Part shown: positions 57,591 to 64,000 of the stretch, one piece after another
Layout of the letters: every line of letters starts with the position of its first letter
Position numbering within the stretch: the stretch's first letter is position 1
Assembly (NCBI GenBank): GCA_947561395.2
Contig: OX387186.1
Location: 39,823,220 to 39,887,219, forward strand
Source: Buxus sempervirens
Taxonomy: Eukaryota > Streptophyta > Magnoliopsida > Buxales > Buxaceae
Direction of reading: 5' to 3'
Length of the DNA stretch: 64,000 bases
Notes under the pieces: generated by a model
Databases searched by the model: none
Seen by the model: only the letters and a program-made list of their open reading frames with translations
What the model was told of the DNA's origin: nothing
Position numbers and translations under genes: made by a program

Positions 57591-59727
57591 CTAATGGAGT
57601 TTTTTTTTTTTGTAAGCCACGTCTGTTTGCCAATCAAACTCCGCTTCAAAGGTAAGGGGAGTTTCCTCCCAATTTTTCAAAATAAATTTTTCTGGAGCAA
57701 GGGAAATAGTGCAAGCCTGCTTCTTCAGCTTAGAATTCGATGCCATTATCACCGGATGAATTATACCGCCCTTTTCTGCTGTGGGGCTCAATCCAGATAT
57801 GACCTCATCTGGAATTTTCACTGCTGCCCAATCAATGAATGGCAGCTCTTTTGCTTCTGCTCTTTTGCCCTCAGTCATGGCAAAGAAAGCCCCAACATCT
57901 TCAGAAAAATCCCGCTGCTGTCCTGGCTGTGGCCCAGGCTCACCCATCGTCACATTTGAAAAAGATGGGATATAAGGTTGCAAAGTGGGGATATATGGCT
58001 TCATGAAAGGGTTGGTGTTACGGTACGAAGGTTTTGATTGATCTGTGGGAGGAGATATCTGAATCTTGTGCGAAGATTTTGGAAAAGTTTCCCTTAGATG
58101 AGGGAATTTTCTTTTGCTTTCCTGCTCTGTATTCCTTTCCTCATTCTGCTTGTGCCTTCTCCAACCTCTTGGTTTAAACCCCAATCCTGCTTTAGGGGTA
58201 AGCTTCTTGGCCCTTATCAGCTCCAACATTCCTTGTAAGTTGACACCCAAACCTTTCCCTGGATGGAAATTGTATTTTTTTTAGCACTTTCTCCACCATT
58301 TTCTCAACACAGGTCATCTTCCCTTTCTTATCTTGATAACCCCCAGGTATGAAATTGACAGTCTCAAATTGGAAAGAGTGAAATGCAATTTTTTCTCCAG
58401 TCATTTCAATGTTTATATAGAGTACATCAGGGGACACCCTGGGAGGAACCAAATTCTCAGTTAGGACCGTTATCACCTTTTGCCCTCTGATGTATTTCAC
58501 TCTCTGGTGGAGGATAGATGGTATGACCCTAGCTGTATGAATCCACGACCTACTTAGGAGCAAGTTGAAGGTCGCTGGGATATCCATCACTTCAAATGTG
58601 ATATTAAAGATATATAGTCCAATAGTGACTGGCAGTTCAACCTCCCATAAGGAGTATGTTTTGGAGCTATCAAAAGCCCTTATGATTCTCCCATTTTGTT
58701 TGATTTTATTTTGTTCCAGACCCAGTTTCACAAATGTTCTCAACAGGCAGACATTCAGAACCAACCCGTTATCTAATAAAACCCGTGCCACCAGGCAACC
58801 CTTACAAAGCACAATAATGTGCAAAGGGTCAACATGGTGGTATCCAGCTGGGCTTATCTCGGTTTCAGAGAAAGATATGATATTATGTGAAAGAATTTGC
58901 CCAACCATCTTGCCTAGTTGGTCTAGTTCAATGTTTTTAGGCACATGTGCACCCTGAAGTACCCTCAACAAAAAATCCCTATGCTTTTTAGAATTCAGCA
59001 ATAATCCCAGTATTGAAATCTGGGCCGGGACTTTGTTCAGCTGATCGACAATATTGAATTCACTCTTTTTTATTATTTTAATGAGGTCTGCCACCTCATT
59101 TTCTGCAACCTGGGGGGTGTCCTCCCCTATTTTTGCTTTTCCTTTCATTTTCTTCTCTTCTTCACCTTCTTTCTTCTCCTTTTCAATTTCCTTTATTTTC
59201 TCTCCTTCTCTTACATATTTTCCCGGTCTCGTCATGAGGTTTATACCTTCCTTGCTCTCCCTATTAACCATTGGAACTGTGGTGGTGAAGCCTTCACTAT
59301 AGTTCCATGGCACAACTGATTCCGAGTAATTGGGCTTCGGAACATTTATCACAAGTGGGGGAAGTTTGGACTTAGATGAAAAATCCTGAGTAGAAGGAAC
59401 ATCTACAACCAAGGGTGGGAGTTGCTTTGGTTGAAGTGATTTTGAAGGTAAAGGAAATGAAGAGGTAACTGAAGTGGTGAGGAAGTCACAGTTGATGACC
59501 AAGGGTGGCTTTGATGGATTGGAAGGAGAAAAAGTGAATGGATTGCAATTGATAACCAGAGGAGGCCTTGCAATACTTACTTGGGCCATGAGAGAGGAAG
59601 CCCGGTCCAATGAGGAGTTAATATGCTCAGTAGCACAATCATTTCTTTTGGAAATGACATTGATTTCATCTCCTCTTTTTCCTTGGTAGAAATGAACTTT
59701 AACCGAAGTCCCTATGGGAGCAATCAA
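57591..59727 (-). pseudogene. pro: Gag-protease linker and aspartic protease of Ogre C
   Basis: The frame 59727-58192 (511 codons) starts MIAPIGTSVKVHFYQGKRG and has four copies of PPLV(I/V)(N/D)(C/V) in residues 55-130, a Lys/Glu-rich helix (about 160-200), then the protease region ARVLLDNGLVLNVCLL with active-site DNG at residues 319-321 and FNITFEVMDI...LLSRSWIH. DNG instead of DSG or DTG is usual in this lineage. A frame change near 58250 leads to a second frame (58250-57591) ending FIDWAAVKIPDEVISGL. Ogre A has the equivalent IDWAVIQVPDQVTSLL directly after gag. Confidence 0.8.
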
Positions 59728-60410
59728 CTGAGATGGGTCAAAAGTTCTTTAAATGGAAGAGATGGCTGCAACTGAGTTGGACAGGCCTGCCCCATTGTGA
59801 TAAGGCAATGGATTCTACCCAATGTCATTTCCGGAAGAGGTGGATGCAACTGTATTGAAGGACAAGGCTTTCTGATCCAACAAGTCCTGAACAACATGCT
59901 TTAAAGGCCAGCAGTTGTCAGTAGGGTGTCCTGGTGCACCCATATGAAAATCACAAGTGACCGAGGGATCAAAATTCTTCCCCTTAGATGCATTTGGGTT
60001 TGGTTCCTTTAGGGTTACATATCCCGCCTTCAACAAGGTTGGTAATAGCTGGGAAAGTGTCACAAGAATAGGAGTGAAGACTCTATTCCTTCTTGTTGCC
60101 ATCCAGGCATCTCTCTCTTCCTTAGTGAAAACCCTCTTTTGATTTGAAGGCATGGATGGAGAGAAATTGATGTTGAGTGGAGTTTGATGGGTGGTTTGTG
60201 GCTGCTGGGTCTGCTAGGGTGCAGGAACATTAATGTGGAGTGGTTTTCTTGGAGGAGGAGGAGCTTGTACCAAGTTTACTTCTCCTTCTTTCTTATTCCC
60301 ATTCTTTTTCATCTCATTCCCCTTCTTCTATGCAAAAGAGTTGGAGGAATCTGACTGACTAGCCATAGCAGAGTAATCAATTATTTTTCCTAATCTGACC
60401 CGTTCTCAAT
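59728..60410 (-). pseudogene. gag: Gag C-terminal part with knuckle-like motif, Ogre C
   Basis: It includes a variant zinc knuckle, CDFHMGAPGHPTDNC, followed by WPLKHVVQDLLD (about 59860-59950), and LPTLLKAGYVTLKEPNP. Stops and a frameshift around 60290-60410 separate it from the Gag core. The matching Ogre A motif is CENHMSSLGHTTDRC. Confidence 0.82.
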
Positions 60411-61300
60411 TTAGTCAGCCAGTTGTACTAGGGCTGCAAAGTTGGTGGTAGTCTGACCCACCAAATGATTGTAAAAAAGCTGCCCCAGTGTACTTATGAA
60501 TGTTGAGATCATTTCAGGCTCCAACATTGGTGGCCTGACCTGGGAGGCAGTTTCTCTCCACCTCTTGGCGTATTGCCTCACAGATTCATCATTTTCCTTG
60601 CTCATCCTCATTACATCATACCTATCCGGCACGATTTCATAATTGAATTTGTATTGGGCCAAAAAGGCGTCAGTCAAATCCTTCCATCTTCTGATTTTCC
60701 CATGGTCAAGTGTGGCAAACCACCTCAGAGCAAATCCAATCAAACTGCTCTGGAATAGCTGAATTAGAATGCCGTCATCTCGGCCAAATTTGCATAGAGC
60801 CCCACAATAAAGCTTCAGATAACTCATAGGGCAGCCAGTGCCATCATATTTGTCAAAATCTGGGCACTTGAATTTGGCTGGTAGGCATACTTCTGGGTAT
60901 ATACATAGGTCTTTAAAGTTTGTGCCGCCATAACTGTTCACCCCTTCACTTCTCTCAGTTCTTCCTGAATCATCTCCAGCCTATGCAAGAATTTCCTTTC
61001 CATTTCATCCCCCATTCTTTCCTTTTCCTCTTCTTTTTAGATTCAACACTATCTTCCCTGATCAGTATAGGTTCAGGGACAGGTTCAGAAATGGGTTCAG
61101 GGATAGGTTAAGCTGGAGGTGAAATGTTGGTTTGAGGTGGAGGTACTTGATAGGAAGTGGAGGCTTGGTTTTGGGCTTGGGCTTGCTGGGCCTGAACAGC
61201 CAGTAAGTTTTCCAGCATTTGGGCAAGCCCTGCCACTTGTTCTTGCAGTTGAACAAAGTCTTGAGTAGGAACAGTAGTCTAATTCTCAATAGGATTCATT
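60411..61300 (-). pseudogene. gag: Gag N-terminus and core of Ogre C
   Basis: The start ATG is near 61299 (MNPIEN), aligned with Ogre A's MNTEEN. A stop follows within ten codons, and two or three more lie before 60945. From 60941 the core is open: LPAKFKCPDFDKYDGTGCPM, LIQLFQSSLIGFALRWFATL, VRQYAKRWRETASQVRPPML and on to LAD at 60411, where a stop ends it. It lacks the frameshift that breaks Ogre A gag, so the two copies have decayed independently. Confidence 0.86.
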
Positions 61301-61504
61301 GTGCGAGCTCTTGATCTAGTCACGAGAACAATGGTTGCAATTATAATGGTACTTGGAAAAGGAAAAAAATGAAGAATTATGTTAGCCCCAATTTATATCT
61401 TATTCACAAACCTATGAATACATGTATGCAGGTTTGGTGAACATGAGCTTGGATTTTTTTTTTCACTTTTATTTATTTTTTATTTTTTTATTTAGGAGAA
61501 TTGT

Positions 61505-61930
61505 TAAAATATTTTAGGGCTTCCAACATGTCCTATAAGATATGACTTGGTTGATACGAAAAAGATCATCCAAAGAGTTGTTGGAATATTTTAGGGCTTT
61601 CAACATGTCCCACAAAATATGAATTGGTTGGTACGAAAAAGACCATCCAAAGAGTTGTTGGAATATTTTAGGGCTTCCAACATGTCCTACAAGATATGAA
61701 TTGGTTGTTACGAAAAAGACCATCCAAAGAGTTGTTGGAATATTTTAGGGCTTCTAACATGTCCCACATGGTATGAAATGCCTAAAATAAAAGCTTTTAG
61801 ACAAATCATAGAGTGTCTTGGAATTACTCAAGCTTCCAAGGGCTTATGGAGTTAAAAATCTGAAATTCAAAGGCTTTCAGAGGCCCAAGGAAATTTTGGA
61901 GAAAAATCTGAAATTCAAAGGCTTCCAGAG
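61505..61930 (-). repeat. Leader hairpin array of Ogre C
   Basis: About eight units. Four have TGTTGGAA/TTCCAACA-type arms around TATTTTAGGGC at about 75-80-bp spacing (61505-61765). Later ones have TCTGAAA/TTTCAGA arms around TTCAAAGGC (61868-61925). It sits in the same place, with the same loop core, as the Ogre A arrays. Confidence 0.85.
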
Positions 61931-62295
61931 GCCCATGGAAATTTTGAATTTTTTATTTTTTTTAGACTTTTGAGTTGATTTGTTTTTTATTTTGAAATTT
62001 CTTATTAAAGAACAGATTTTAAATTGAATTGTTCTTATCAAACCTGGGAGATTTAAAATGACTTTACATTTTCTTTTCTTATTCTCCCTTAGATTTCACT
62101 TCAAGAATATGTTTTGTAACATTAAATTAAAATGTATTTTGATTCACACACATTTTTCTTTATCACTTCCACTCTTTGAGTTAAGTTATATGTTCAAATT
62201 AGGTAAAATTTCCTAAAAAAACTTAACCCTTTGATTTGAGTGAGTTTAGAAGAATTTGGAAGCTATTTACTCTTATTGAAGTGTTTATCATCTGT

Positions 62296-62508
62296 TTATA
62301 TCACTTAAGAGGTTAAAGGAACCAAGTTGGTTTACAAAAGTTTCTGGAAATAGCTTAAATCTGAAAACAGCATACTTAGTGCAAACTAGCCGTGACTGCA
62401 TTTAAAATGCGATTAGGCTATGTCCGCAAATAAAGTGCGGTCAAGCCATGTTTGCAAATGAAATGCGGCCAGGCCATGTCCACAAATTAAGTGCAGTTTA
62501 CGGACGGA
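62296..62508 (-). promoter_or_regulatory. Ogre C palindrome cluster in the leader
   Basis: Units such as TGCATTTAAAATGCG, GTCCGCAAATAAAGTGCGG and TTGCAAATGAAATGCGG at 62389-62508. Minus-strand ATATAAACAG (about 62294-62303) lies about 90 bp downstream. The position matches the Ogre A leader cluster although the palindrome sequence differs. Confidence 0.55.
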
Positions 62509-62559
62509 TTTTCATTCTTGTTTTCCAAGTGATTTAATAACTTTGATTGCTCATCCAAA

Positions 62560-63969
62560 CATAGGGTTCACCATTGACAAGCTTCTAGACTCTCCCAAAG
62601 TGGACTTTGACACTATATTTACAAAAAAAAAAAAACATGAGGGCACATGTTCCCTCCAAAATCAGACACCATATTCATAGATTTTGGACTTTTGGTTGCC
62701 TCCTACATGGATTTTGGGTGGGATGACTTCTGAGCAGAGTTTAAAAAAAAAAACTCTTCCTATAGGCTACACCAATCTTAGAATACAAACCTTATTGGGA
62801 AAAATTTCATCCCAAACACATGGACACCATGGCACTTACTTTACATGATATGAAGATAATTCTAAAAAAAAACAATGATATCACCTTGTTACTTTGTGTT
62901 TACCTTCAATATGGCATGCATATCATACCTTGGCCTTGTGAACCATGCAACCAGCCTTCCCTCAATTACTAACCCATTTCCCCATCGTAATTGTTTACTG
63001 TAGCTGAAAACGTGTTTCTCCACCTTCAAGCGTAGGGGTTTTGGGTTTTGGTTTAATGGCAACTTAAATCTCAAGCATAGTGATAACTAGAATCAAAGAT
63101 CCACAATGTCATCACATCACTAGCTCAAAGTTCTAAGGTGAATGTTTTCACTTTCACTTTCCAAAGTAACGACCTCGTTGCGCCAAACTACACACATTCG
63201 GGTTCAACTTCCTATAGGTAATGGGTAGGCTATGTAAAAAAATTAAAATGCTCAAGTGCAATTGAAATAAAGGTGCATTCACAACGTCCCAACCCCTTGC
63301 CACTCTTTTTCGTAGCCAAGCACATTTTTATTCACAAACCAAGGCATATATGATATCATATTGGAAATAAATAAACACAAGCAAACAAGATAATAAAACA
63401 CCTAAATATTCTCATGATTATTATATACCCAAAACAAATATCACACAAGCATGTTATCATATTATACAAAAACAATTAATCATGCAAAACATGCTTGAAA
63501 ACCCAAAAATGCCCACTAAATTCCTAGATTTCATCCTCATAATTTTCATGTTCAAAACATAGCATTAAACCCCCAAATCAAAGCATATCATAAAAAAAAT
63601 ACAGCAAGTAATCATATTGTACAAGAAAGAATTGTTCATGGAAAACATGCTTGAAAACCCCAAAAATATCCACTAAACTCCTAGATTTCATGATCTTAAT
63701 TTTCATCATTAGCACATAGCATTAAAAACCCAAATTAAAGCATGTTATCACAAAATACAGCAAAATCATGTTACAAGATAGGCTCCCCTTAAACATATTT
63801 CTAGACACAATCAACCAACACATACATGCCATATCTTCATGAGTCTTCTAATCATACAAATCAGCTTTAAAATACATCAAACATACCCAAATGAAATAAA
63901 CAAAATAGCAAGCATTCAAAATAAAAGCAAAACATGAACCAGCACAGAACATGGCTTAAATCCACAAGG
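62560..63969 (-). other. Ogre C leader, blocks conserved with Ogre A, no gene
   Basis: 63001-63060 and 63130-63315 match the Ogre A leader closely. Elsewhere it is AT-rich with recurring ACATGCTTGAAAACCC phrases (63480-63670). No ORF is supported. Confidence 0.6.
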
Positions 63970-64000
63970 TCCCCAGTGGAGTCGCCAGTTGTGAGACATG
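63970..64000 (-). other. Ogre C primer binding site and edge of its 5' LTR
   Basis: Minus strand 63987-63970 reads TGGCGACTCCACTGGGGA. The LTR terminus CATGTCTCACA occupies 64000-63990 and the rest is outside the window. Confidence 0.9.

Larger units (their letters stand above)
46398..64000 (-). mobile_element. Ogre C: Ogre-type retrotransposon with antisense genes, extends past window
   Basis: Minus-strand order from the right: 5' LTR edge (63990), Arg-type primer site, leader, gag, protease, RT, integrase end, two genes on the opposite strand, polypurine tract, 3' LTR. RNase H and most of integrase are deleted, and gag-pol carries several stops and frameshifts, so it is defective. Antisense extra genes between pol and the 3' LTR are known in Ogre/Tat-group Ty3-gypsy elements, some with a plant mobile domain. 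It is older than Ogre A and carries a different palindrome family. Confidence 0.9.

Overview
This is a retrotransposon-dense stretch of a plant nuclear genome, most likely a eudicot with a large genome. Nearly all of the 64 kb can be assigned to nested LTR retrotransposons. I found no ordinary host gene, rRNA, tRNA or CRISPR array. The plant assignment rests on the element types: Ogre/Tat-type Ty3-gypsy elements with an Arg-tRNA-like primer site, antisense extra genes including a plant mobile domain (PMD) protein, and a LINE fragment with a DUF4283-like ORF1. The species cannot be named from sequence alone.

Two element groups dominate. 'T-type' LTRs are 2.5-4 kb and run from TGTAARAYCC to GGGGYGYTACA; one has a Met-tRNA primer site beside it. 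They are probably Tekay/Del-like Ty3-gypsy, and I label them T1-T10. 'Ogre-type' LTRs are 1.8-2.8 kb and run from TGTAGACACCCC to GTCTCACA, with PBS TGGCGACTYYRCTGGGGA. Target-site duplications (TSDs) resolve much of the nesting. T3 (5872-30010, TSD CCATC) sits in an older LTR called X. A solo Ogre LTR (7395-9880, TSD ACAGG) and a complete gag-only element, Ogre A (10049-27604, TSD ATAAC), sit in T3. T4 (12875-15911, TSD CTACA) sits in Ogre A.

From about 30.8 to 46.4 kb there are further T-type LTRs (T5 to T10) and a LINE fragment. T6 (37136-39997) has a perfect TSD GCTTA. From 46398 to past the right edge lies Ogre C on the minus strand. It has a 3' LTR, two multi-exon genes antisense to gag-pol (a PMD gene and a second mobile-domain-like gene, each with a coiled-coil tail), a decayed integrase end, RT, protease and gag, a leader, and a PBS abutting the 5' LTR at 63990.

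The most unusual signals are structural. (1) The Ogre leaders carry arrays of about 31 (A) and about 8 (C) hairpins with a near-constant loop and stems that co-vary; splice signals suggest the arrays lie inside a removable leader intron. (2) Each Ogre family has its own palindrome cluster upstream of the LTR TATA box; in Ogre C copies also precede each antisense gene. (3) T-type LTRs appear to contain an internal intron with a conserved donor, often GC, and a co-varying stem before the acceptor. (4) A further co-varying hairpin sits at the same distance from the polypurine tract in Ogre A and Ogre C.
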